From Fomitopsis serialis (taxonomy: Eukaryota; Basidiomycota; Agaricomycetes; Polyporales; Fomitopsidaceae), in NCBI RefSeq assembly GCF_022376445.1, contig NW_025955097.1, positions 1-64,000 on the forward strand: 64,000 nucleotides of DNA, given 5' to 3'. Position numbers and translations under genes: made by a program. Shown piece by piece: positions 49,512-61,285 of the stretch (positions are counted from its first letter, which is position 1; every line of letters starts with the position of its first letter). The notes under the pieces were generated by a model that made no database searches, was not told where the DNA came from, and worked only from the letters and a program-made list of their open reading frames with translations.

Positions 49512-51358
49512 CCCGGCGGTGTCCCAGATTGCTGGTGGTTGTATACCGGACTTCTCGTCGTGCGTTTCATGCTTTCTTCGCCTCTCACTTGTCCCTTGCT
49601 CCTCTCCTCGCGCTACTCATTTCATACACTCCGCTCGCTGCATATTCACGTCAAAGTATCATACATTCTTCTAACAGTCGCGTCGCCGCGATACCACCAT
49701 ACCATACAGCCGTGTTATCTGTCCGTTCGTTCTCGCCCGACACCACTTGCACGGACACCTCTCATTCAATTGCTTTGCAGTACAGTACATTACGTCGTTC
49801 TCGGAGAGTAGTAATAGACCAAACGGAAGGAACACTACAGTATATCGTCGGTTACATCAAACCCCTGTTTCCATACATCCTCCCATACCCCCATCACACC
49901 TAGCTAATCTAGCTAATAATTGTTTTTCATTGGGTATGCCATACTCACATCTACATTGCTCTCGTTGATCGTATTTCTTTCCTGAGCGATTTTGTGACTG
50001 CGTCGAGTCAAATTGAGTGGCTGCTTTCTTTGAGATTCTATATAGACGGTTCTACGGTAGCTCATTGCCTGTCAACCATAGCTGGTACGTATATAAGAGT
50101 ACTGTTCTGCGTCCTGGACAGTGGATCACCTCTTGATCTCGAACTCTCACCTCGAGGAGGTTCAGAATGCTCTGAATCATCTCGGAACGAGTGTGGCAGT
50201 TGTTGTCTTCCAGCTTCTCTGACTACTAGGCACTATGCCGAGAATTAGGTTTAGATCAGTGCAAGACACCCAAGCATGTGTGCATACAGGTCACTACTCA
50301 TAACGGTGAGTACTCGCTCCTTATTGACGACTTGGTGGGCTACTGTCAAATGCCAGTGGTGCGTTCTATAGCAATTATCTTATCCTGGGTTTGATGGACA
50401 GTTGCGAGATATAGCTGCTTGCGTGAGCTGGTGAGTACTGGACGGTTCATGACTGTATTCAATTTGCTCACTTCAAGTCTGCATTGTCGTGTAATTGCAG
50501 ATGCAAAAGGCACGTCTCAACGCTCTTCTGAATCAAAATGGGCATTATTCCACGTCTCTCTTTGACTGAGCAGTGGTTGAACGTTGAACGGGTGACTTGA
50601 TTTCGCGTGTAGGCTCGTAGGCGAGCCTCCTAGCTGCTCAGCCTATACGTAGATCTACCAGTGGCTGCCTTTTGAATGTTTCCATCAAAAAGACCGAGGA
50701 GGAAGCCAGGAGCTCGAGGAAGCGAGTGACCCGGCCATTTGGAAGCGCCCATTTTGTTAGGGCGGCAATGTGAGTCCCGGGCCGTTCGGATATCCCTCAG
50801 ACGAGTCTGAACGATGTCCATTCCGCTGTTCACATCGTGCTGAAGAATGCTATCCTAGCGCGGAAACATTGCGCAGTAGAGAAGGACAAGTCTCCTGGCT
50901 TGCAATCCCTGCATTGAAGTAGACCGCCAGCGGTGGACGCCGGCGCAACCGACCGAGATCTGACGGCGGCGATGGTCGCCTTCTCTAAGCTCGTGACGGT
51001 GGTCGAAACAATTGCATCTCGCCCCACATAAATCGCGGTCTCCTGCTTTCCATGTCCTCGTCCCCCTCGTCCCCCTTGCTCATGCCCATGTCGTTCACCG
51101 CCCAGCGCGGCTGATTCCTTTTGCTCTGACGATTCTTTACTCCCGCCAGTCCGCCCTGAAAAATCAACGCACGTTCTCCGAGCGCCGAGGCCGACTCGGA
51201 CACGCCCGCCCGTCAGGCTCATACATATCATCAGGCTCGTTCGCTCTTAGCTCGAACGCTCACGGAGGCGGTGCGTCACTTGCCACTGAGGCTAGCGGTC
51301 GCCATCTCCCCTGCGCCTCTCTTGGACTTTCATCTCTTCTCTCTTCATTTTCCTCTCC
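49512..51358. other. Intergenic, no gene seen
   Basis: The first 400 bp are C/T-rich and look like 3' untranslated sequence. The remainder (50000-51300) has short ORFs only. No repeat was recognised. Confidence 0.5.
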
Positions 51359-52785
51359 ATGTCCGTGTCGATGTCCATCTCCACGCCCTACTTGATGTCG
51401 TTCCCCTACGTGAGTTATCATCTCGTCTCACTTTTCTGTCACGACTCCACCTCGACACTGCTATTGATCGTGTCGGATGGATGTCTGACTGTAACGTTGC
51501 TCTGCAGGTGTATGATGGCTCTGCGCAGCCACTAATGTCCGAGTCCGACTCATATGAGTCTGTGCTGCCACCGGCGTACGCCGTCTCCCAAGCCTCGGCT
51601 TTCGAACATTCGGTCTGTTCGCCGCCATACAGTCCTCGACCGTTGCCCCGGCCACCTAATGTCGCCTCTATACTGTCGCCGATACAGTCGCCTAGGCCTG
51701 CGAGTTCGCCGATTGACCTCGCTGCTCTCTACGACGACGACGCCCCAGACCCGATCCTACCTCCAAATGACGCCTACTCGTTCGTCCCCTCGGGCTCGGA
51801 TTCAGATTCGGATTCGGATTCGGATCCGGGTTCAGATGTCACGCTACACGATGAGCCGCTACCTGAAGTGTGTCCTACACTACAACTCTGCCCCACAGAA
51901 GTTGTCGACAGCACGCTCTCACCTGTGGATCCGGCATTCCTCGGCAGCCTCGATATCGACCTCGTAGCTTCACCCCTCGATGCATGGGCAGATGTTTGTT
52001 ATGCCGACTCTGTCTTGGAAGATAACGCTAGTGAAGACGACGAAACTGGATCCGGAAAGGACTCGCCACACTACCAACGACCAGAGAGTCGGCATGCGTT
52101 CGCGAGCCGTGTTCACTCTCCACACACGGGCCACTCCGTGATCGAGCACGTCCCGCTTCCATGCACGCTCGGGTCTACGGCGCCGAACACAACCGTGAAG
52201 CCAATGTCCCCGCCACCCCTTCCGTCCACCCCTTCCTCTCCTCCGCTTTCGTATTCCCCTTCCTTATCACGCTCTACGCCGACCCTCGCTTCTCCCCGTG
52301 CCCGTCGTGCACCCTTCTCCCTGGACACCATTCGCTCGCAGTCCCCACTCACGCCCGAGTCTGAGGATGACGGAGCACATGCAGACGACGAGGGCGACGG
52401 GGGTTACGGGCGTGCGAACGACCCGCACTTAGGCCTCCGGGGCTGGACGCCTCCGCGCGTATGGACGGGGTACGAGATGTGGGTGCCCGTGGCGGACGTC
52501 GAGGAGAAGGTCACCGCGCTGCATCTCGACCTCGGCGCTCAGCGCAGGGCGGACGGGCGGGAGAAGGGAGACCTGGAGCAGGCGGCGCTACCGCAGCGTG
52601 TGCAGTTCAATATGCGCCCGACGTCGCCTGTGCCCGGCTACCCGCTCTTGTTCAGCCGCGAGCCGCCGAATCCTGCGGATTCGGTACATTTCTTCCCGAA
52701 GAGGTGTAGAGATGAGGAGGGCGAGGATGAAAAGCCGAAAAGAGAGAAGAGCTTCTCAAGGAGGGTTGCAAGCCTTTTTCGATGA
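51359..52785 (+). CDS. Pro/Ser-rich acidic protein, 442 residues
   Basis: Exon 1 is 51359-51409 (MSVSMSISTPYLMSFPY) and exon 2 is 51508-52785, joined by a 98-bp GT-AG intron. Features: a YESVLPPAYAVSQ segment with a PPAY motif (possible WW-domain ligand) near residue 38; PPYSPRPLPRPP; a SDSDSDSDSDPGSD run near residue 123; a Ser/Pro-rich centre with SPRARRAPFSLDTIRSQSPL; then a more ordered C-terminus (WTPPRVWTGYEMWVPVADVE, EKVTALHLDLGAQRRA). The end is basic (KPKREKSFSRRVASLFR). Disordered for most of its length; no known domain. PPAY and the basic tail would suit an adaptor, but this is inference. Confidence 0.75.
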
Positions 52786-53843
52786 AGTGGGGTTGGCTTG
52801 CGGGTCGGGGTTGAATGGATCGTCGGTGCGACAGCCTGCGCGCGCTCCAGTCGTCTATCTCGCAGCACTCCCGCTGCGCATGTCCGTCTTTCACCACCTC
52901 ACATTCGAATCCTCTCAAACGTCAAGACTTCACGATTCACGACTCGTCACCAACAATGACTCTGTCTACGTGCGCGCTCGTACAGACGCTTGGTCGCTTG
53001 GCTACCTCTTGTTCGCCGCCGCTGGAAGACGTCCAAAGGGCCGTTCTGCATGCGGACTTCGTTACCTTACTAGTCGTAACTATTGCTCAGTTACTCCGAC
53101 CATCTTCCATCTCGTATTCTCTGCATATCTCTGCATCTCCCATTCATCTTCATCATGACCAATACACGTTCAGCCCTGCTTCCATCTCTCTGGGCCACCT
53201 CTGAGTATCCACCGCTGCTCGGTGTTCCACGCACTGTCACTATTTGACTCCGCGTTAGATTCACCGTCTTAGCGTTGTACTGTATGTCGCTGTATTCTCC
53301 TCGCCCCCTCTCCAACTGTACATCCACTCGCTCCCTGCCCTCCTTCGCAACGCCTGTACATCCCACACTCCCTACCTTAGGCCGGCCCGTGCCGGAACTG
53401 CTAAAACGTGTACAGTACGTGTGCATGCTGTCTGTCTGTATCACTCCTCTCTCTTCGCGCTCGCGCTCATCCCCTCTCCTCTCGATATGCGAGCGAATGC
53501 TGCTTCCTCCTCCCGCTGGTTGTCGGTACACTATACAGTCGGCTTCTTGCATGCTAGCCGTGCACTTCGTCTGCTTCGATTTTATCTAGGTTTGCTTATC
53601 TTGCTTCGCATAGATCCCTGTTATGCGTGGACGAATGCTGGCTGCTTATTCTTCTTTATGTTATGTCTCATGCGGATAGTGCTAGGGATCAAAGACTAGT
53701 GCCTATTACCGTACCACAATCAGCCTTCATGCTGCGGCATTATTGACATCCAAATCAGCAAGTGCACGACCTATTGCTTTGTATGCGCGGGCAGGTAACC
53801 TCAATCAATACACTTCGATTGAGTTCAAGTACTATGCATTGGA
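52786..53843. other. Intergenic, no gene seen
   Basis: 3' flank of the previous gene, T/C-rich to about 53690. No conserved ORF. Confidence 0.5.
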
Positions 53844-55130
53844 TATGGAGGTGTGGTACGGTCATCTTCTACGACTAATGTAGCTGATGTCTGAGTTTCC
53901 CAGATTACAACGATGCTCATCTGCTGCTCGTCAAGCTCAACTGAGAGCTGCATAAGAGAACCCCAAGAATTCAGTGCCGCGGGTCAGGGCTGGTGATTAT
54001 CGCCCAAGTCCAGGAGGTATGTCTGTCATGCATCATCTCCTGCTCACGCATTGGCGAGGGAGTCCGTAGATGCCGCTCGAGGTCATGGCCACCGTTCCAG
54101 ACGCAGGCTCCGCGGCTTGTGACCGGACAGGTGAAGTCCTGACCTCTCGGGGTGTGGATGATGTCTTGAGGCGGGATGGCGCGTCCCACGTCTACGGCGA
54201 GGCCATTGTGACGTCGGCAAGCCTAAGACGGAGGCGAACCAAGGCGGGGGTGACCATTGACTTCAGTCCAGTGAAGCTTGACGTCGTTCACGGATGGCGT
54301 AGAGTGTGCTAAGGCTTATCCCGGAACCATCTGCGAGCTTCTCAACTCGGTGCCGGTGCATCCGCGTTGTGTTTGTTCTCTGTGAGAGACGGGGAACGCC
54401 CTCATAGGGTAGTCGGATACGGCGATTCGTAGGCATGCCTGAGGGTCATAGCCACCCAAGCTCGATCTCGATGACCGTCGCACGAGCTCCGGTGGATGTC
54501 TAAGCGAAGTGTGAGTCAAACAACTACACGGATGAAGGGAGTGCTGGACGTACATCCGAAGGCCATTCCCGTTCCAGCAGATCCCGATCAGGCCTCACTC
54601 CAAGGCCTGGTCACAGAGAAAACCCCAATTGCGGCGCCGCTCCTGGATGCATAATCACGGGCCGAATTGGCAGATGCAAGTCCAGGGCGCTCGCGCCGCG
54701 TGACGACCGATGGGTGATTGAAGCCACATCTCGCTCTTCGCGGGCGAGGCTGCCGTTGAACAGCGTGTTCACCCTGTATGAGATAAACGAGGGTCAGCGA
54801 GCAGAACGGGGGAGCACTGAGAAGCGAGACATACGAAAGCTGCGATCAGGGTGCACGTTGTTGACGATTGAATCAGGAAGCTCGAAAAACATACTACGGT
54901 CGCGGGGTTTGCACCGTCGACGAGGCTGATAGCAGTGCATGGTGGTTGAGCGAGACACAGGGGTGTCGGATAACGCTGGTTGTTGGTCGACTGTCGCGGT
55001 TCCGCGGGCTTTTATACGTGCGCGGCCTCCTCCCCTATGGCCACACATTCCCGATCTAGGCGAACCATGGTAGTTGCTATGCAGTGTAACCACATGCGGT
55101 GTCGTGGCACCCCTGAGTTCTGGTCAAAGC
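53844..55130 (-). repeat. Repeat element E4 (copy 4 of the E family)
   Basis: Minus strand: GCTTTGACCA (55130-55121), TATA box GTATAAAAG near 55017-55009, and ATG at 54940. The shared block CTTCCTGATTCAATCGTCAA (54879-54860) encodes LPDSIVNNVHP. The frame ends soon after. The end motif GTACCACACCTCCATA is at 53859-53844. An open frame at 54070-54312 (plus) lies inside it and has no recognisable product. Confidence 0.6.
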
Positions 55131-55629
55131 GTCTGTGTGTGGCGACGACACAAAGGACATGATACTCACGAGCCCTTTTGGCGCTTTGCTTTGCTCCGGA
55201 TAGGGCCCTACCGACATTCGGTATGGTTGCGGATGTCGCTTCGATCACAGGCAGAGCAGGGATAATGTGTTCACGAGCGGCATACAACCGATTGTAGATC
55301 TAACATTAGAACTTGAAGACCTGCCAAGTGACAACCATTTTGGGCTTACATGTGCGACGAGTCTGAACGGCGACATACGTAATGCTTTCGGAGGGATTGC
55401 GGGTGCAAGTTCAATCGTCATTGGTCATAGCCCGGACAAGGGATGTGTGTACAAGTACAGCGCGCGTGTCCGGCCCAGGCTCCAGCCTGAGCCAGACAAA
55501 TCTAACGTTCTAGTTTCAGAAAAATGGTAGTGAGGATGCAAACACTATACTCACCAAACTAACAAGGTCTGGTAAGCGTAGCAACTGGTGTTATGTCCTT
55601 TGGAGTGCTTGCGCGGGCGGTCTGCGAAC
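55131..55629. other. Intergenic, no gene supported
   Basis: An 87-codon open frame at 55267-55530 (plus) starts at a GTG or internal codon and has no recognisable product. Nothing else is seen. Confidence 0.4.
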
Positions 55630-55960
55630 GGTTGATGACCACTGATGTTGAGAGATGGCAGGCCGCTTGCTTTTCGGACCATCTGCTGCGGTACAGACCA
55701 TCCCAACACGCGGCCTGAGTGCGACGAGGAAGCAGGGCGAAATAGTCCTGGTCCAGTCTTCGGAACGTCCCGCAGAATCTCCGACGTTGAACTGGGTGTC
55801 CTCTGTCGCTAGTCCGGCGAGGGCATGGTCCCCTGGTCCACGTCCTCGGGATCAAATCATGAATGACGAAATATATCATAGCGGGTAGCACTCCAGCTGA
55901 GCAGAGTGCTAACAGGAACTCGGAGAAGAAGGTGGTCGCTTGCATGACGGATACAAGGCC
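55630..55960 (-). pseudogene. F-box family relic G (3' end only)
   Basis: On the minus strand, after frame corrections, the C-terminal family blocks can be read: a TTFFSEFLLALCSAGVLPA stretch (matching TVFSESL-A-L in C), then in another frame DHALAGLATEDTQFNV, a WTRTISPCFLVAL block, PRVGMVCTAADGPK and an end QHQWSS, equivalent to QHWWS. The F-box half is absent. It sits directly downstream of gene H. Confidence 0.65.
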
Positions 55961-56160
55961 AATCTGCAGAGCCCACGACCGCGCCCATCGGTCCAGATCT
56001 TAGTACACGCCGCGAATCCCACCTCATCGCCAGAATTCAATGAGTCAGTCAGTGTCCTGCAGGGAGTGATATTACAGGATATGCGCACACACCTGGAGCA
56101 TGTTCACTGGCACGTCAACGCGTCAACGCTACCGGAGCCTCTTCAGAGTCGTGATGTTGA

Positions 56161-57386
56161 CTATACCGCGATCGCTCCACGGTGCGAATAGCTGGCCGGG
56201 GAGTCGAGCTTCTCAGAGGGTATGTTCAGGTCCTCGTCCATTTGCGGACAGCCGTAGAGCGTGATGTTGAAGCGAATCGCGATGGACTCTAGCTGGGTGC
56301 TTCGGACCGTAGAAAGAGCCTGGTGCAGTTCGTATACTGGAACTAGCCAAATTCCTTCGGGCAGTCCAATCCAGGGGCCAGTGAAGTAGACGTTCACTGA
56401 CAACTCCAGATGACGCAGAGCGGTATTGTGCACGAAACACGGTCCTAGATTATCTGTGAAACGGGCTGAACTCAGCAGTCGTTCGTGCGAAGAAGCGGGA
56501 CATTCCTGACCGGGAATTTGTCGTGGATCTGACTAAAGGAAGTGGGTGACGGTCCACTCCCTTCCAGCATGCGATCAATGAGGCCGGTTGTGGATCCGCA
56601 GTCGCCATGCGCGAGGTTTCGGAACTCCACACTCAGGTTACGAAGGGAGGCGCAGAGTGCCGGGAATGCAAGCCAAGTGACCATGGATTGCAGTGCCAAC
56701 GGCTTGATCCCCAGGGCCCAGGTCGCATACGAGACGAAGCCGCTTGAGCCGGCTGGTGGCTACCGTGATGGCGGGAGGCTGGGGTGTGACGTCTACAGGT
56801 TGTACTTGTATTGAGGACACACCCGATAAGATAAGCTCTTCCAAGCGAGCGCACGGATGATTCGCTGTAGTTGAGCACCGTGAAGCTGGACATCCACCGA
56901 ACGCAAAGACATGGTTTGCTCGTGATGACGCAGGGCAAGATAGAACATGGGGTGCATAACGGGACGCAGAGCCTGTTGGATCTCGAGGACTCGCAGAGCA
57001 GGCAACGAGCCGGCCAAGACGAGGGGCAGAGAATCCATGAAGGGAGGGCGATCTTGGCCCGGTTTCGTGAAAGGAAAGGACTTGCGCTGGACGACTACCG
57101 TGTGCATTGTCGTGAGCCGATGTTTGACGCAGAGCGACACGCGTAACTGTTTCACCAACAAGTCAAAGGTAGTCCGATCGCTGATATAGACTGTGTGAGA
57201 GGTGTTGAACATGGCGCGAGGATACCATACCTTGCTGACCAGTGCTGCGTCCGGAAGCATAGGTTTAGCCATGAAATCGATGATTTCTTCAAATATCTCG
57301 AGAGGAATGCGACCCAAGACTGGTGGGCAGTGGAGGCGAAGGACGGTGTAACAGGGATTCAGTGTGATTGGTTCCATCGGCTGCAT
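56161..57386 (-). CDS. F-box protein H, different subfamily
   Basis: Three exons (57386-56823, 56759-56534, 56453-56161) join in frame to 360 residues. The F-box is GRIPLEIFEEIIDFMAKPML, PDAALVSKVWYPRAMF. Then come FDLLVKQLRVSLCV, LPALRVLEIQQALR, ATWALGIKPLALQSMVTWLA, LRNLSVEFRNLAHG and HLELSVNVYFTGPWIG, an irregular leucine-rich region. The second donor (GTCAGA at 56533) is weaker than a nearby GTCAGG, but is the one that keeps the frame. It differs from the A-F family in lacking the LHLHW and HWWS blocks. Likely a substrate adaptor of an SCF ligase. Confidence 0.75.
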
Positions 57387-58110
57387 TGGATGCCGTTTCA
57401 CCACACGGATGTTGAGGCGTGGACGAATCCAGAACATAGGTCTGAAAGATGTCAGTGACAGACGAGCGATTGTTGTAGGACAAACTAACTTCAGAGTAAG
57501 CGCAGGCAACCTCTAAGAGCACCTTTGGTGTGCAGATCAGCATATACCCTCTATTCTTCGAGCGAATATTCCAGTGACACTGACTTCTGCCAGTGGAGTC
57601 GGCGGTACAGTTCCCAGCATCTTCAGGTTATTCACGTGCGTTGTAGTTCGCTCCTTCGATGTGCGGATACCGAGCAACGAGTGGGCCCCTGGGAATCCAT
57701 TCAACTGGTCCAATACACGGGCAATACGGTGGCTGCGAAGGGTCCAACCACAGCGACCGGCGGCGTCCGACATCACCTACTTGAGGTATGGCGGTTAACC
57801 CTGTATCCACAATGAATATCTCGAGTGAGACGTACCTCACAATATGCGGGAGAATAGCAAGTCAGAGGACGGGAGCAGGTCCACCGAGGCACGCTACTAA
57901 GGTTCGAGACTTCGAGTGCACTGCCTACTCAGGCTGGCACAGCGTTCGCGCGTGCCAGCGCAAGGACAGACCACAGCTAACATTTCGGGCACCTTCCCCG
58001 TCACAGAAACCAGCACATGTCTGCTGTTGCTGTGTAAATCCACAGTACGCGTCACGGACAATGAAGAGAGAACAAAGAAAAGGGAAGGGTATGTATGTAC
58101 ACAGACTACA
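57387..58110. other. Intergenic, doubtful exons
   Basis: Minus-strand open frames at 57537-57776 and 57628-57840 have some protein character (MRYVSLEIFIVDTGL) but no start-to-stop model. No confident call. Confidence 0.4.
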
Positions 58111-58162
58111 GTACCGTGACAGTGCGCGACGCGATGTGGCGCGTGAGTCCCACGGTACACTA

Positions 58163-58816
58163 GGGGAGCTCAGACTTGAACGGGCAAGGGTACGGGTACG
58201 GGCAAGGGTAGGTCACGGGGACGGTCCGGCCGCGCGGCAACCGTAGGGTTAGCAGTAGGGGCTGCCACGTAACGTTAGGGTTTGTGCAGCAGTAATTGTA
58301 CAATAGTTTGGTCCCGACAAGGTATATAGAGCACGTACATCCGTTTCGGTAGCATGATAGGAGGCAGCTAGATCGCCATCGCAAATGCGACGCCGCCATC
58401 CTCTAATACTTTGAAAACATATACCTAAGTACGTAGTTCTGCTTTCGGAAATGTTATGTTACCCGATTAGTATATTCCGCTTTCGGCAGGCGCTGGCACT
58501 TTCCCGCACTCGAGTTCAGCTGTAGTAGGCTATAGTAGGTGCATCGTGCGTACAATATTTACGAGCCATGTTGATGGTCATCAAATTGATTTTTCTCTTT
58601 GGTGCGCGTTAGCCTTGAGAGCCATACTGATTATGCTATCCAAATACTGTCTGTAACAAAGAGCAGTGGCGTAGAAGCTGGAAGAACTAGGCTAGGGTTA
58701 ACGGTGGCAGCATCTACGCTAATTGTGGCTAACCCTACAGTCGCCGTGCGGCCGGACCGTCCCGTGACGTGCCCTTGCCCGTACCCGTACCCTTGCCCGT
58801 TCAGTCTGAGCTCCCC
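58163..58816. mobile_element. MITE-like element with ~110-bp terminal inverted repeats
   Basis: Left end GGGGAGCTCAGACTTGAACG and the reverse complement of the right end (58703-58816) match over about 110 bp. They share GGGCAAGGGTACGGGTACGG, GGACGGTCCGGCCG, and GTAGGGTTAGC. TA flanks both ends (58161-58162 and 58817-58818), which suits a TA target duplication. The core, about 430 bp, has no coding sequence, so the element is non-autonomous. It lies in what is continuous sequence upstream of F-box copy A. Confidence 0.8.
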
Positions 58817-58831
58817 TAGTAACTGAGTACT

Positions 58832-59760
58832 GACTAGGGGCAATGCCTTTCCGAAAAGCGTCCCCTGTCACGTGATCAAAACGCGTCGAGAAAGTGGACA
58901 CGACTCTCTCCCCATGCTGTAGCATTCGACACGAGTTGTATAAAATTGAGACTATATTCACATAGAACGGCATGTATCTCACGAGTGTTTATGTGGTTTC
59001 ACAGAGGGATCGAATGAATACAACATCGGAATTCGGTCAGCATGTTGCACAGACTGCATTTGGTGTCTCAGCAAAAGCTGTATATGCGATGGTCTATCAT
59101 GACAGCAACCTCTCCCAGGCTCGGAACTACCCCAAATGAACTAGCAGTCTAGTCCGAAGAGATCTTGTCGGCCTGAGGATCATCAGTATAGAGGCTAAAC
59201 ATGCAGAACTCACCTTTTGATATACTGGATGTTGTTTTTGGGTGTAACATGTTTGCTGAACTGTTACAAGAGATGCCCCAGGTAGTTCTGTGACCAATGG
59301 ATATGACCAGAAGCAAGGATACACGGAGGACGGCTAAAAGACTAGCGAGGATCGCGTCGAGACGCGCTAGTGGCGCGTCGACTCGCTTACGTAACACGCG
59401 TCGCACCGCGAGAAAGAGGTGCACTTCTGACGTTCCCTGGCGTTTTTGGCTCCTGCAACAACTAAATGACCGTGATCACATACATACATAGAACAAAGTC
59501 TTGAGGATGGAATTTTTTGTAATGCACGTATTGGGGGGCTGTAGAAGGCTCGCATGTCCGCAGGGCCTTTTCTCTAAATCCATCCTCAAGACTTTCTTGA
59601 GCCTGATTTTAGATGATTTATCATCACTTCTCCGGAATATTCTGAAGTGGATGAATCGGAGAAAAGTGCACCTCTTTCCGCGCCCACTTCGTGAGACGCG
59701 GCAGGCGGGTGGCGCGCGGACGCGTCGGAGTTTAAATTTGTAGCGCGTTGCCCCTACTCA
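58832..59760. mobile_element. Second inverted-repeat element, 929 bp, with 8-bp flanking duplication
   Basis: TGAGTACT stands at both sides (58824-58831 and 59761-59768). The empty site in copy A has GAGTACTTC once. The subterminal ends are inverted: TAGGGGCAATGC on the left and GCGTTGCCCCTA on the right. An 8-bp duplication and a TAGGG-type end are typical of hAT elements; no transposase is present. The right third folds on itself (see fold-back entry). Confidence 0.65.
59413..59677. repeat. Nested fold-back structure in the 929-bp element
   Basis: Outer stem: AAAGAGGTGCACTT (59413-59426) with its exact complement at 59664-59677. Inner stem: AAAGTCTTGAGGATGGA (59495-59511) with its exact complement at 59579-59595. 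CG-rich flanks outside the outer stem also pair imperfectly. Confidence 0.8.
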
Positions 59761-61285
59761 TGAGTACTTCCGATCCCCTCCGCCAGTCTCCTCCTCCTCC
59801 TCCTCCTCCTGCTCCTCCTCGTCGCGACTACAATCCGTCGTCGGAGTCCGTGGTGTGTTCTGCCCCATGCAACCTCGCCCTTCTGGGAGGCAAATTCTTC
59901 CTCTGGAGCTCTGCGAGGCGATAATCGACTTATGCCGAGAGGACCCCTCTACACTAAGGGCATGCAGTCGTGTGTCGCATGCGTGGTTTCCTGCGTCTCG
60001 CAAGCACATATTCTCGTCTATCAGGTTCGCTAAAGGCGAGGACATCACTACCTTTCAAGCCTTGCTCTCTTCCGAGTTACCGGGATCCAGTAGCATCCCC
60101 AGTCTCGTCCGCGAACTCTGCTTGGGCGAAAGATATGCCGACATGCTTGGGCATGAGGATTGGTCGCTGTTGGCTGATGCCAGGCTGCCCGGCCTGCTCG
60201 AGCAGTTCACTGCGGTGGAGACGCTACGGCTGGAGAGTCTCGCTCGGCCGCTCGGCACTGTTCCCGCCGTAGAGAACGCAGTCACAGTGCTCGCGAGCAA
60301 GGTGGGTGATCTCGCACTACTCGGGCTCTGCAGATCGCATATACATCTACTTACTCACTGGTCGCGTCTATGTAGGTGGCTCACCTGCACCTGCACTGGT
60401 CCGAGACGTCCGGACCTAGACAGGTTGGATCATCAGACTTGATCGATATTCTGTCCTCGTCGCATCGAAGGTCCTCCTTCCACCTCTCAAGTTACAATGC
60501 GGTAGGCACTCTCGCCCTATGGACGCGGCAGAGGAAGCCGCTCTACAAGAAAGTCAGAATCGGCAAGCTCGTAGCAAATTTATACTCGTTCAGGACTTTC
60601 TACGCCGCCATGTTATATGTGTATGCGTTACGCTTGCCTTTCGCGGTCATCATCGACCGGCTCACTCTTGGCGATCACACCCTTGAGTATCTCCGACTGC
60701 TGGCGACATACCTCTACGACACAGAGTATGGGCTCCTGCTTTCGAAGGCAAGACTCAGAAATGATGGCCGGGATGACAGTGGTACGTCTCCCGATTCGGA
60801 CGATCCTGACCTTGACGTTTGACTACCTCTGCTACCCCAGCCGTCCCCACTACTACTTTGAAAATCAAATGCGTGGACGTCGCTGCTCCTACGATCCTGC
60901 AATCGAAGACCTACTTCTCGGAGTGCCTAACAGCATTTCTACGCTGGAGGATGCTGCTCACGCCCCGCATGCGCTTCCTCCTCGGCGAGCTCGAACCCGA
61001 GAATGCCGTCCCGGAGCAGTGCGCCGGTCTGGACGGGGCCCTCGCCAGTCTCGCGGCGGAGGACCCCAAGCTCAAAATCACCTTCAACGCGCAGTGTCCT
61101 GCTGAACGTCTCGTGGACTGGGTCGAGACCATCTCGGCGTGCTTCCCTACCCTCATTGCTCATGGAACGCGCGTCGGGATGGTGTGCAGTTCGAACGGCA
61201 GCCCGGTAGGCAAGCACTCTCCTGCCGCCCAGCACTGGTGGTCGTGAATCCTGACGCCGTACAACTTATGTGCAAGAGTGCATGA
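59761..61285 (+). repeat. Right arm of inverted duplication (unit B)
   Basis: Matches unit A (20210-21790) in reverse orientation. The match ends about 38 bp after the stop of B, where sequence switches to the internal part of a C-type gene. Confidence 0.8.
59867..61247 (+). CDS. F-box family protein, paralogue B (intact)
   Basis: Three exons (59867-60301, 60376-60781, 60841-61247) join in frame to 415 residues. F-box: LPLELCEAIIDLCREDPSTL, RACSRVSHAWFPASRKHIFS. Then SSIPSLVRELCLGERYADML, LLEQFTAVETLRLESLARPL. Exon 2 starts VAHLHLHWSET, then LPFAVIIDRLTLGDHTLEYL. Exon 3 runs VPTTTLKIKCVDVAAPTILQ to LVDWVETISACFPTLIAHGT and QHWWS. The second intron (GTACGT...CCCCAG) removes what would be a stop. 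The start is the first ATG in frame: a 7-bp loss relative to A has cut off the proline-rich upstream extension, and the former promoter is displaced by 1.6 kb of inserted elements. So its expression may have changed. Confidence 0.87.

Noticed and set aside
55267..55530. 87-codon plus-strand ORF with ordered-looking composition
   Set aside because: No ATG in good context, no homologue in the window, no splice partner.
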